A stretch of 64,000 bases of DNA from CAIZGX01 sp964385405. Its GTDB lineage: Bacteria > Bacteroidota > Bacteroidia > Flavobacteriales_D > Sanyastnellaceae. Positions 33,893-41,704 of the stretch are shown here, piece by piece; position 1 is the stretch's first letter; each line of letters opens with the position of its first letter. The position numbers and the translations under genes were made by a program. The notes under the pieces are model-generated. The model had not been told where the DNA came from. It was given only the letters and a program-made list of their open reading frames with translations, and did no database searches. The stretch covers positions 1 to 64,000 of the forward strand of contig CAYLOT010000011.1 of NCBI GenBank assembly GCA_964385405.1, given 5' to 3'.

Positions 33893-34339
33893 TTACGATA
33901 CAGAAACTACGTGTCCTTTGAAGAACAAATTCTCGCCAGCCAACGGGTGGTTGAAATCTATAACAACAGAGTTCAAACGCACTTCTTCAACAACGCCTTG
34001 TACCTGATGTCCTTCGGGGGTTTGCATCGGAATTACTTCACCCACAGCAAACATCTCCCCGTCGAACTCTCCGTCTTCCTCCATGAATTCACTTTTCGGA
34101 AATTCCATGAAATATTCTTCTTGCTCTTCTCCATAAGCCTCAGCGCATGGAATGCTTATGCGAAATTCGTCGCCCACCTTCAATCCCTCTAAGCCCTTCT
34201 CGAACCCTTCAATCATTGGATCAACCTTGAACGTGAACTTCATAGGCCCATGCTCTTGGGTTGTTTCTACCAACTCTCCGTTTTCATCGTCGATGAAAAG
34301 CTCGTAATTCACCTCTACGGTGGCTCCTTCTTTTATCAT
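33893..34339 (-). CDS. slyD: SlyD-type FKBP peptidyl-prolyl isomerase
   Basis: Folding helper that isomerises X-Pro bonds. The 148 residues show the FKBP half-site KEGATVEVNYELFIDDENGE, the inserted flap domain (about 65-125, with CAEAYGEEQEEYFMEFP), and the closing VVIDFNHPLAGENLFF, the arrangement seen in SlyD. The His-rich metal-binding tail of E. coli SlyD is missing. The start overlaps the mltD stop as ATGA. Confidence 0.92.
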   Translation of the reverse strand: MIKEGATVEVNYELFIDDENGELVETTQEHGPMKFTFKVDPMIEGFEKGLEGLKVGDEFRISIPCAEAYGEEQEEYFMEFPKSEFMEEDGEFDGEMFAVGEVIPMQTPEGHQVQGVVEEVRLNSVVIDFNHPLAGENLFFKGHVVSVS

Positions 34340-35916
34340 TTCTTTTTGATTTTAATTTTCTGTCCTACTTGTATTTTGTTTGGGTTTAACCCCTTGTTCA
34401 ACTTAACTATTGATTCAACTGAAACTCGGTTTTTAGAGGCTATGCTCGAAAGGCTATCTCCAGACTTCACAGTGTAATAAACGTACTCTTCTTTTGGTGT
34501 AGCAGGCTTCGGAGGCGTTGGCTTCGGGTCTTCAACTGGCGGTGCTACCTTCGGTGTATTCGTTGAAGTTGTATCTGCAGGTTCAGTTACTTTCGGGATG
34601 GTAATGGTCTTTTTAACCTTTACTTTCACCTTAAGGTTCTGTCCAACTTTCAAGGTAGACGATTTCAATTTGTTCCACTTCTTTATATCTGAAGAAGTAA
34701 CGCCATATTTAGATGAAACACTTTTTAACGTTTCGCCTTTCTTCACTTTGTGCGTTTTCCATTGGTCTTCCCAAATTACTTTCGTGGTCTGCCCCGCTCC
34801 GCCATCTGCCGAAGCTGTATCTGCTAGAACTGGCTCTGGTTCTGGTTTCTTCACCTCACTGGCCAAATAAATATCTTTCTCGTGCACCAAGAAATCTCCA
34901 ATTTTCTCAACAGGCAACATCAAATAGTGTTTCTTTCCGTTATCTGGAATTTCTTTCAATTTATAGGTTCCATTCAAGTATGTAATCTCTTCGATTGGAA
35001 GATTAATGCTCTTCGATACAACCTCAAAATCAACTCTTCCTGTCACATGAATCGTATCGGTCTCGAAATAAGACATGGAAGCTTTCTTCGGAAAAATGTT
35101 GTGTTCTGTAGAGTAATTCATGATGTAGTTCACCGCAATAAACGCTGGAACATATCCTTGTGTTTCCTTTGGAAGGTATTGCTTAATTGCCCAAAAATCT
35201 TTCTTCCCATTGGCGCGACGAATCGCTTTGTTCACGTTTCCAGGACCGCTGTTATAGGCCGCCAATGCAAGATTCCAGTCCCCGAAAGTGTTGTATAAAA
35301 ATCGTAAGTACTTGCATGCAGCCTCCGTTTCTTTAATGGGGTCGAAGCGCTCGTCTTGATAGCTTGTAATGTCGAGACCGTACATTTTTCCGGTTCCTGG
35401 CATGAACTGCCAAAGACCAGCAGCACCGGCTCTTGAAATTGCAGTCGGGTTCAATGCAGATTCAACGATGGCGAGATATTTCAATTCAAGCGGAATGTTA
35501 TACCTCGCAAGTGCATCTTCAATTAGCGGGAAATAAAGTTGAGACAAACCTAAAACCTTCGCCGTAACGTCTCTTCTTCTTACAGAATAAAGGGCTATAA
35601 AGTCGCGGACATTTTCATTGTAAACCAAATCGAACGGACTCTCTCTGTCCAAGACTTTCATGCGCTCACGCGTTAGCTCCTCTGGAAAAGTCGGCACTAA
35701 ATCTGTTGGATAATCATATGCGTTTTGAATATCTGGATCCGCAGAAAAACAGAAATGATTCAAATAACTCGCTACAAGCATTCTATCGATTTCATCTATC
35801 TCTTCTTTCTTTAATCCAGCTACCTGACGATCTTGCAGCGTATCCTTTGGAAATTCCAAGGCATAAACGCTCCAAAACGAAAGCACGCCAAGCAATGCTG
35901 TAAATAATTTTTTCAT
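34336..35916 (-). CDS. mltD: Membrane-bound lytic transglycosylase with two LysM domains (MltD-like)
   Basis: Cleaves peptidoglycan glycan strands. The 526-residue protein has a signal peptide (about 1-19), a SLT domain (about 125-270) with the catalytic Glu in AIVESALNPTAISRAGAAGL and WQFMPGTGKMYG plus LALAAYNSGPGNVNKAI, and two LysM domains (about 388-432: HKVKKGETLKSVSSKYGV; about 478-523: YTVKSGDSLSSIASKNRV) joined by a Pro/Thr-rich linker. No lipoprotein Cys is seen, unlike E. coli MltD. It begins the mltD-slyD-ftsX run. Confidence 0.93.
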   Translation of the reverse strand: MKKLFTALLGVLSFWSVYALEFPKDTLQDRQVAGLKKEEIDEIDRMLVASYLNHFCFSADPDIQNAYDYPTDLVPTFPEELTRERMKVLDRESPFDLVYNENVRDFIALYSVRRRDVTAKVLGLSQLYFPLIEDALARYNIPLELKYLAIVESALNPTAISRAGAAGLWQFMPGTGKMYGLDITSYQDERFDPIKETEAACKYLRFLYNTFGDWNLALAAYNSGPGNVNKAIRRANGKKDFWAIKQYLPKETQGYVPAFIAVNYIMNYSTEHNIFPKKASMSYFETDTIHVTGRVDFEVVSKSINLPIEEITYLNGTYKLKEIPDNGKKHYLMLPVEKIGDFLVHEKDIYLASEVKKPEPEPVLADTASADGGAGQTTKVIWEDQWKTHKVKKGETLKSVSSKYGVTSSDIKKWNKLKSSTLKVGQNLKVKVKVKKTITIPKVTEPADTTSTNTPKVAPPVEDPKPTPPKPATPKEEYVYYTVKSGDSLSSIASKNRVSVESIVKLNKGLNPNKIQVGQKIKIKKK

Positions 35917-35932
35917 GATTTCCCTTTATAAT

Positions 35933-36029
35933 AGGGCAACAACATTTCTAAGCGTTTATTGCCCTTCCATTTCGGATACAATTTCCGAAAAAAATAGATT
36001 ATTTCCAATCTTGGAAAAACACAATTGTG
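35933..36029. repeat. Cluster of four inverted repeats between gatA and mltD
   Basis: In the 143-base gap I see AGGGCAA...TTGCCCT (35933-35939 / 35959-35965), TTTCGGA...TCCGAAA (35970-35976 / 35984-35990), TTCCAA-TC-TTGGAA (36003-36016) and CACAATTGTG (36020-36029). On the minus strand the TTCCAA hairpin is followed by a seven-T run (35994 to 35988), so it may end the tatA-gatA transcript. The first repeat lies just before mltD and could be an operator or leader structure. Confidence 0.6.
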
Positions 36030-36059
36030 AACACTCTGTTAGGGAAAAACTCGTAAAGC

Positions 36060-37478
36060 CTAGGATAATAAGGCTTCTAGCGTTTTTGAAAAAGTAAACA
36101 AATCACAGTCTTCTTTGTGTCGAGCAGTAACTTGTATACCGAATGGTAATCCTGTTGTTGACTCTTTTCCACATGGAATAGAAATCGCAGGATTCCCTGT
36201 AAGATTTGCATGCACTGTAAAAATATCTTGCATGTACATTGAAATTGGATCCTTCGATTTCGCTCCGAATTCAAAAGCTACATCTGTGCAAGTGGGAGAA
36301 AGTAAGAAATCATATTGGTCGAAAATAACTTTCGTCTTCTCTTGCAACACGCGTCTTACGCGCTGTCCTGTACCGTAATAGGCGTCTATGTATCCTGAAC
36401 TCAACACGAACGAACCCAACAAAATTCTGCGCTTTACTTCACGGCCAAATCCTTCTGTTCTGCTCTTTCTGTATGTTTCGTTAATGCCCTTGGCATCTTT
36501 ACTTCTATAACCGTAATTAATTCCGTCGAAACGCGCCAAGTTCGAAGAAGCTTCTGCTGTGGTTAACACGTAATACGCGGGAACCATATAATCTAGATAT
36601 GGGAAAGAAATAGGTTCAACCACATAGCCTTCCGTTTTCAATCTTTCAATAATCTCATTGACCCGGGCGCGAATTTCCGGATGAACAGCAGGGCTCTCAA
36701 CCGCTTCTTTCAAGTAAGCAATTCTGGCTTTGTCTGGCTTTTGTGTCGCTTGGGGTAATTTCTCTAGAAGCGTTGTGCTGTCATAAGAATCTGGACCGCT
36801 TATGATTTCAAGCAAAATCTCTGCGTCTTCAACGCATTTGGTCATTGGACCAATCTGATCGAAGCTCGATGCATATGCAATAAGCCCATATCTAGAAACC
36901 GCACCATACGTGGGCTTCATTCCCACAATACCGGTGAAAGACGCAGGCTGACGAATAGACCCTCCCGTGTCGCTACCCAGCGCCGCCAAACAAAAATCCG
37001 CAGCTACAGCTGCAGAAGCGCCTCCTGAAGATCCTCCAGGCACACAGTTTTCATTCAACGGATTTTTAACTGGGCCGAAATAAGACGTTTCATTGGAAGA
37101 GCCCATCGCGAACTCGTCGCAGTTTAATCTTCCAATGATAATTGCATCTTCCGCAAGAATTCGTTCTACAACAGTGGCGCTGTATAACGATTCAAATCCT
37201 TCAAGGATTTTAGAAGATGCAGATACTTTATGATTTTTATAACAGATGTTATCTTTAATGGCAATGACCATTCCTGCAAGTTTACCTGCAGTTCCATTGT
37301 CTATTTTTTGTTGAATTAGTTCCGCCTGTTCCAAGGCCTCTTCACCCCAAACTTCTAAGAACGCATTCAAATTCATGCGCGCCTCAATGTTCTGAAGGTA
37401 GTGCGAAACAACGTTTTTTAACGTAATGGATTTTGAGGAAAGCTCAGACTGAACTTCCTTCAACGAATGAAACACCAT
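36060..37478 (-). CDS. gatA: Aspartyl/glutamyl-tRNA amidotransferase subunit A
   Basis: Amidase subunit of GatCAB, which converts mischarged Glu-tRNA-Gln (and Asp-tRNA-Asn) to the amide form by supplying ammonia from glutamine. The 472 residues contain the catalytic Lys in AIKDNICYKNHKVSASS, the amidase signature PGGSSGGASAAVAADF (cis-Ser) and LGSDTGGSIRQPASFTG (nucleophile Ser), and SRYGLIAYASSFDQIGPMT. gatC is 14 kb away and gatB is not in the window. It starts 11 bases after tatA. Confidence 0.96.
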   Translation of the reverse strand: MVFHSLKEVQSELSSKSITLKNVVSHYLQNIEARMNLNAFLEVWGEEALEQAELIQQKIDNGTAGKLAGMVIAIKDNICYKNHKVSASSKILEGFESLYSATVVERILAEDAIIIGRLNCDEFAMGSSNETSYFGPVKNPLNENCVPGGSSGGASAAVAADFCLAALGSDTGGSIRQPASFTGIVGMKPTYGAVSRYGLIAYASSFDQIGPMTKCVEDAEILLEIISGPDSYDSTTLLEKLPQATQKPDKARIAYLKEAVESPAVHPEIRARVNEIIERLKTEGYVVEPISFPYLDYMVPAYYVLTTAEASSNLARFDGINYGYRSKDAKGINETYRKSRTEGFGREVKRRILLGSFVLSSGYIDAYYGTGQRVRRVLQEKTKVIFDQYDFLLSPTCTDVAFEFGAKSKDPISMYMQDIFTVHANLTGNPAISIPCGKESTTGLPFGIQVTARHKEDCDLFTFSKTLEALLS

Positions 37479-37489
37479 TGGAGTGGATG

Positions 37490-37675
37490 TTATTTGTTCT
37501 CGATCTTATCAGACTCCGAAGGAGTTGAAGAAGATCCTTCGCCTTTGCTAGCGTCTTTGAATTCCTTCATTCCTTTTCCTAGACCGCGCATCAATTCTGG
37601 AATTTTCTTACCTCCGAAAAGAAGAAGAACAACAACTAAAATTGCAATTAATTCCCAACCGCCTAATTTTCCCAT
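37490..37675 (-). CDS. tatA: Sec-independent protein translocase subunit TatA
   Basis: Pore-forming component of the twin-arginine export system. The 61-residue protein has one membrane helix (about 7-21) followed by the hinge and amphipathic helix FGGKKIPELMRGLGKGMKEF, and a charged tail, which together are diagnostic of TatA/TatE. tatC is not in the window. A TATATTTG element lies at 37704 to 37697. Confidence 0.95.
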   Translation of the reverse strand: MGKLGGWELIAILVVVLLLFGGKKIPELMRGLGKGMKEFKDASKGEGSSSTPSESDKIENK

Positions 37676-37696
37676 AACCTTAGTTTTTTAGTTGCA

Positions 37697-37704
37697 CAAA
37701 TATA
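37697..37704 (-). promoter_or_regulatory. -7 element of the tatA-gatA operon
   Basis: TATATTTG on the minus strand matches TAnnTTTG, 21 bases before the tatA ATG. It sits 14 bases after the end of the upstream MBL/rhodanese gene, showing that tatA has its own start of transcription. Confidence 0.55.
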
Positions 37705-37718
37705 CGACAAACCAAAGG

Positions 37719-39125
37719 TTATAGTGTACTCGGACAAACGAAATTGGTTTTCGGTAAAGAGGTCTTAGAAATTGCGTTATATCCACCAGCAATGTCAATG
37801 ACATTGTGAATTCCACGGCTTTTTAAAATACTCGCAGCTATCATGCTGCGGTATCCGCCTGCGCAATGAATGTAGTTGTTCTCTCCTGTTTTGAAGGCAC
37901 TCATGTGCTGATTCAATTCGTGAAGAGGCGCGCTGGTAGCAGCTTCCAAGTATTCCGATTGAAATTCGGTTGGCTTTCGCACATCGATTGTATTCACCTT
38001 TTTATCGGAAGCCAATTCTGCAAATTGCTCGGCAGAAATGCTTTCAATCTGATCAATTTCGTTTCCAGATTTGTCCCAAGACTCGAACCCGCCTTCCAAA
38101 TATCCAACCACGCCGTCATACCCTACGCGTGCCAGACGCGTTACAGCCTCTTCTTCCTGGCCTGGCTCTGTAACCAACGCAATGCGTTGCTTCATGTCGG
38201 TAATTAATGTCCCTGCCCAAGGAGCAAAATCTCCCTTCAAGCCAATGTTCACCGAACCTGGAATAAACCCTTTGCAAAAGACTTGCGGGCCGCGCACATC
38301 TAAAAGCAAAACGCTCTCATCTTCCATCAATACCGTGAACGCCTCTACAGACAGGGGTTTTAGAGAATTCTGAACAACCGCTTCTAAAGAAGAAACACCC
38401 TTCTTGTTCATAGCCACGTTCTCAGGAAAATAAAACGGAGGAGGTAACAAGCCCGAAGTAACTTCTTTTATAAAATCTTCCTTCGTCATTTCTTGAAGTG
38501 CGTAGTTCACCTCTTTCTGATGACCCAAAGTGTCGAAAGTCTCTTTGCTCATGTTCTTTCCACACGCAGAACCCGCGCCGTGTGCTGGATAAACAGTAAT
38601 GTCGTTTTCCAACGGCATTAACTTGTTTCTTAGACTGTCGTATAAATATCCGGCTAAATCTTCTTTCGTTAATTCCCCTGCTTTCTGCGCCAAATCTGGT
38701 CTTCCAACATCACCAATGAACAGTGTGTCTCCTGTAAATACCGCTACTTGCTTTCCGTTTTCATCGCGAAGCAAATAACACGTGCTCTCCATGGTGTGAC
38801 CGGGTGTATGCAAAACCTCAATGGTGCAATTTCCAACGTGAAGAATTTCTCCGTCGGTTGCAATGTGTGAAATGAATTCAGTCTTCGCGTTCGGACCGAA
38901 AACAATGGTTGCACCTGTGTAAACTTGAAGATCTAAATGTCCGCTTACAAAGTCAGCATGAAAATGCGTTTCTAAAATGTATTTGATCTTCGCGCCTGAA
39001 GCGTTCGCTCTATCTGTGTAGGCTTTTGTATCGCGAAGCGGATCAATAATAACCGCCTCACCATTGCTTTCAATGTAGTACGCGCCTTGCGCTAAACATC
39101 CAGTGTAAATCTGTTCAATTTTCAT
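37719..39125 (-). CDS. Metallo-beta-lactamase fold / double rhodanese protein (persulfide dioxygenase-like)
   Basis: The 468-residue protein joins an ETHE1-like MBL domain (about 1-240; THFHADFVSGHLDL, HTPGHTMESTCYLL, GDTLFIGDVGRPDL, YPAHGAGSACG) to two rhodanese domains. The first (about 265-345) has no Cys at the active loop, while the second (about 360-460) keeps it in NYIHCAGGYRSM. Family members oxidise glutathione persulfide or handle sulfane sulfur in the cytoplasm. It overlaps the TauE permease gene by 4 bases, a common pairing for sulfur oxyanion export. Confidence 0.88.
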   Translation of the reverse strand: MKIEQIYTGCLAQGAYYIESNGEAVIIDPLRDTKAYTDRANASGAKIKYILETHFHADFVSGHLDLQVYTGATIVFGPNAKTEFISHIATDGEILHVGNCTIEVLHTPGHTMESTCYLLRDENGKQVAVFTGDTLFIGDVGRPDLAQKAGELTKEDLAGYLYDSLRNKLMPLENDITVYPAHGAGSACGKNMSKETFDTLGHQKEVNYALQEMTKEDFIKEVTSGLLPPPFYFPENVAMNKKGVSSLEAVVQNSLKPLSVEAFTVLMEDESVLLLDVRGPQVFCKGFIPGSVNIGLKGDFAPWAGTLITDMKQRIALVTEPGQEEEAVTRLARVGYDGVVGYLEGGFESWDKSGNEIDQIESISAEQFAELASDKKVNTIDVRKPTEFQSEYLEAATSAPLHELNQHMSAFKTGENNYIHCAGGYRSMIAASILKSRGIHNVIDIAGGYNAISKTSLPKTNFVCPSTL

Positions 39126-39901
39126 AGTATCTCAATCATTTCTTTCGTTAACATATACGTTCCCACGGCCAGCAAAAGTACAACGAAGGACTTTCGCAAA
39201 ATCGTATCGGACCATTTTTTAGAGAGTAAAGTTCCTGCAATTACACCCACAACTGCAATGCATAAAAAGGGTATGAGTATGGAGAAATTCAAGGTGTTCA
39301 ATTCCGAATATGACACTGCTAATCCAGAAGCCGAATTCAAAGTAATAACTACAAACGTTGAAGCTATAGCCGCAGACATGGTGGTATTGCGGTAGGCGTA
39401 AATAGCAGGGACAATCAAGAATCCTCCTCCTACTCCGATGAGCGATCCCAACACACCTACAACAGCGGCATTCAAGGACAATGAAACAAGTCCTTTTCCT
39501 TTTGCTTTCTTGGGGTTAAGCAGTTTGTATGCAACAATGAACATGATGGTCACAAACAGCAGAAGCAAAATGCTTTGCGTTGAGGCCTTCCAACCGAAAA
39601 CAAAAAATTCTTTGGGCAAAATCGGTAACACAAAGAATTTGATTAACGCTATAAAGACCATGGAAACCGCTGCAAACAGCAGAGCTAAGCGCCATTCAAT
39701 TTCTTTCCTACTTTGAATTCCACCAACAATAGAACTGAAAAACAAGATGGCGTAGGAAGAAACGACCGCCGATCGCAAATCGAATCCAAACAAATAAACC
39801 AAAATAGGAATGGTAAGAATTGCGCCGCCACCTCCAAGCACGCCCAACACAAAGCCCATAAGCAGTGCTCCGAAAAATCCAAGGGCCATTGTTAGTTCCA
39901 T
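39122..39901 (-). CDS. TauE/SafE family sulfite/anion permease
   Basis: The 259-residue inner-membrane protein has about eight helices and the duplicated TauE/SafE pattern (MGFVLGVLGGGGAILTIPIL at the N-terminus and GSLIGVGGGFLIVPAIYAYR in the second half). Family members export sulfite or related organosulfur anions. The ATG at 39901 is chosen, since the longer frame from 39922 would start upstream of the -7 element. It is translated with the MBL/rhodanese gene (ATGA overlap), which suggests sulfite or thiosulfate clearance (inference). Confidence 0.88.
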   Translation of the reverse strand: MELTMALGFFGALLMGFVLGVLGGGGAILTIPILVYLFGFDLRSAVVSSYAILFFSSIVGGIQSRKEIEWRLALLFAAVSMVFIALIKFFVLPILPKEFFVFGWKASTQSILLLLFVTIMFIVAYKLLNPKKAKGKGLVSLSLNAAVVGVLGSLIGVGGGFLIVPAIYAYRNTTMSAAIASTFVVITLNSASGLAVSYSELNTLNFSILIPFLCIAVVGVIAGTLLSKKWSDTILRKSFVVLLLAVGTYMLTKEMIEIL

Positions 39902-39905
39902 AATG

Positions 39906-39913
39906 CAAAGATA
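39906..39913 (-). promoter_or_regulatory. -7 element of the TauE gene, 4 bases from the ATG
   Basis: TATCTTTG on the minus strand, followed by four bases and the ATG at 39901. This gives the same spacing as purK, thyA and nfu and suggests a leaderless mRNA. Confidence 0.65.
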
Positions 39914-39944
39914 GTTCTTCAATAAAGGTACGAAGTGACGATTA

Positions 39945-41561
39945 TCACTTAAGACCGGCTATACTCATTAATCGCTGTGTGTATTGGTTTGAAGGATTAA
40001 AAAACACCTCTTCAGCATTTCCTTTTTCAACCAACTCACCCTTCCGCATAACCAAAACATTGTTGCTCATGTGATAGACCACCGGCATATCGTGAGAAAT
40101 AAACAAATACGTCAGACCGAATTCTTCCTTCAAATCATTCAACAAATTCAACACCTGCGCTTGAACAGAAACATCTAGCGCCGCGACGGCTTCATCGCAG
40201 ATGATTAACTTCGGATTAGTTGCCAATGCGCGAGCAATGACTATACGCTGACGCTGTCCACCTGAAAAATTGTGTGCGTAACGCTGCGCGCTATCGACGG
40301 GCATTCCAACGGCATTCAGTAAATATTCAACACGCTTTTTTCGTTCCGAATTTGAACTTCCTATTTTATGAATGTGCAAAGGCTCGAGGAGCATGTCTTC
40401 AATTTTCAATTTCGGATTTAACGAAGCAAACGGATCTTGAAACACCATCTGAATGTCTCTTCGAAATTTATTCGGAAAAGAATTTTCATTGCCAATAAGT
40501 TGCTCTGCTTCGAACCAAACCTTTCCGCTTGAAGGGGCAAGAAGTCCCATAAGCATGCGGCTTAGCGACGTCTTTCCACATCCACTTTCTCCAATTAAAC
40601 CAAGGGTTTCACCGTGTTTTATTTCGAAGGAAACATTGTTCACGGCAGGGGTGGTTTGTCCCGGATAAATCTTCGTCAACCCATCAACTCGCAATAAAAT
40701 ATTTTCATTGGCAGAAAACGAATACTGCTTCTCGGAACGGTCATTTCCCAACGTAACTAAACTCTTCCCTTTTGAATCTTTCGTGGGTCTGCAAGCAAGT
40801 AATCCCCTTGTGTATTCGTGTTGCGGCGCATTCAACACAGTTGCTGAATCGCCCTGTTCAAGGGCGTTTCCAGCCTTCATTACCACAATGGAGTCGGCCA
40901 TTTCCTTCACAACGTGCAAGTCGTGTGAGATGAAAAGCACCGACATGTTTCGTTGTGCTTTGAGCTTTTTGATTAACTCTAAAATCGACGCTTGAACCGA
41001 AGGGTCCAAGGCAGTCGTTGGTTCATCTGCTATAAGCAGCATGGGCTCTGAAGCCAAGGCCATGGCTATCATAATGCGCTGACGCTGTCCGCCTGAAAAT
41101 TCATGCGGATACTTTTTCAAAGCACCCGTCGGATCAGGCATTTCAACCTCTTCTAACAAAGACAAGACTTTGCTTTTTCGCCTTTCTTTTTCTTCATGTC
41201 GAAGGCATTCCTCCATTTGCTGCTGACAAGTCATTGCAGGATTAAGCGCCGTCATGGGCTCTTGAAAAATCACGGCAATTTTTTTTCCGCGCAACGAAAC
41301 CAAAACTTCGTCTGTAGGCTTCACTGTTCGATTTTCAGAACCCAACAATTCACCCGAAAGAAAAATCTCTCCGGAAGGAAATGATAAATTTTTTGTTGGA
41401 AGTAATCCGAGCAACGACATGGCGGTTACCGATTTTCCACTTCCAGATTCACCCACCACGGCTGTTATCTTTCCTGGAAAAAGCGCATAGGATAAGGCGT
41501 TCACAACAATTCTATTGTTGAAGGCCACACTTAAATTTCGTATTTCCAACAAAGGTTTCAC
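39945..41561 (-). CDS. Double-domain ABC transporter ATPase, oligopeptide/YejF type
   Basis: The 538-residue protein has two complete ATPase domains. Domain 1 (about 1-265) has Walker A GESGSGKSVTAM, signature FSGGQRQRIMIA and Walker B LLIADEPTTALDPS. Domain 2 (about 285-538) has GESGCGKTSLSRM, FSGGQRQRIVIA and LIICDEAVAALDVS. This is the fused DppD-DppF/YejF form of peptide-importer ATPases. The GTG at 41561 (VKPLLEIRNLSVAF) is taken as start, because an in-frame ATG at 41699 adds 46 residues unlike the family. No permease or binding-protein gene is nearby. Confidence 0.88.
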   Translation of the reverse strand: MKPLLEIRNLSVAFNNRIVVNALSYALFPGKITAVVGESGSGKSVTAMSLLGLLPTKNLSFPSGEIFLSGELLGSENRTVKPTDEVLVSLRGKKIAVIFQEPMTALNPAMTCQQQMEECLRHEEKERRKSKVLSLLEEVEMPDPTGALKKYPHEFSGGQRQRIMIAMALASEPMLLIADEPTTALDPSVQASILELIKKLKAQRNMSVLFISHDLHVVKEMADSIVVMKAGNALEQGDSATVLNAPQHEYTRGLLACRPTKDSKGKSLVTLGNDRSEKQYSFSANENILLRVDGLTKIYPGQTTPAVNNVSFEIKHGETLGLIGESGCGKTSLSRMLMGLLAPSSGKVWFEAEQLIGNENSFPNKFRRDIQMVFQDPFASLNPKLKIEDMLLEPLHIHKIGSSNSERKKRVEYLLNAVGMPVDSAQRYAHNFSGGQRQRIVIARALATNPKLIICDEAVAALDVSVQAQVLNLLNDLKEEFGLTYLFISHDMPVVYHMSNNVLVMRKGELVEKGNAEEVFFNPSNQYTQRLMSIAGLK

Positions 41562-41704
41562 TACCTGCAAGATGATTATTATTTCAGTTGGAAAGACACC
41601 GCTCTTTTGAAGAAATAAACATTGCAATCGCAATAAACCTTTTTGTAGAATTAACTTCTTACCCGAACAGTTCTTAACTTTATTGAACCTTAAAATCATT
41701 CCTT

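Noticed and set aside
35915..36097. 60-residue plus-strand ORF between mltD and gatA
   Set aside because: It begins inside the mltD start region, runs over palindromes and into gatA, and has no recognisable features.
41562..41699. 46-residue N-terminal extension of the double ABC ATPase
   Set aside because: The residues are unlike any ABC protein start and the GTG at 41561 falls at the normal beginning of the first ATPase domain.
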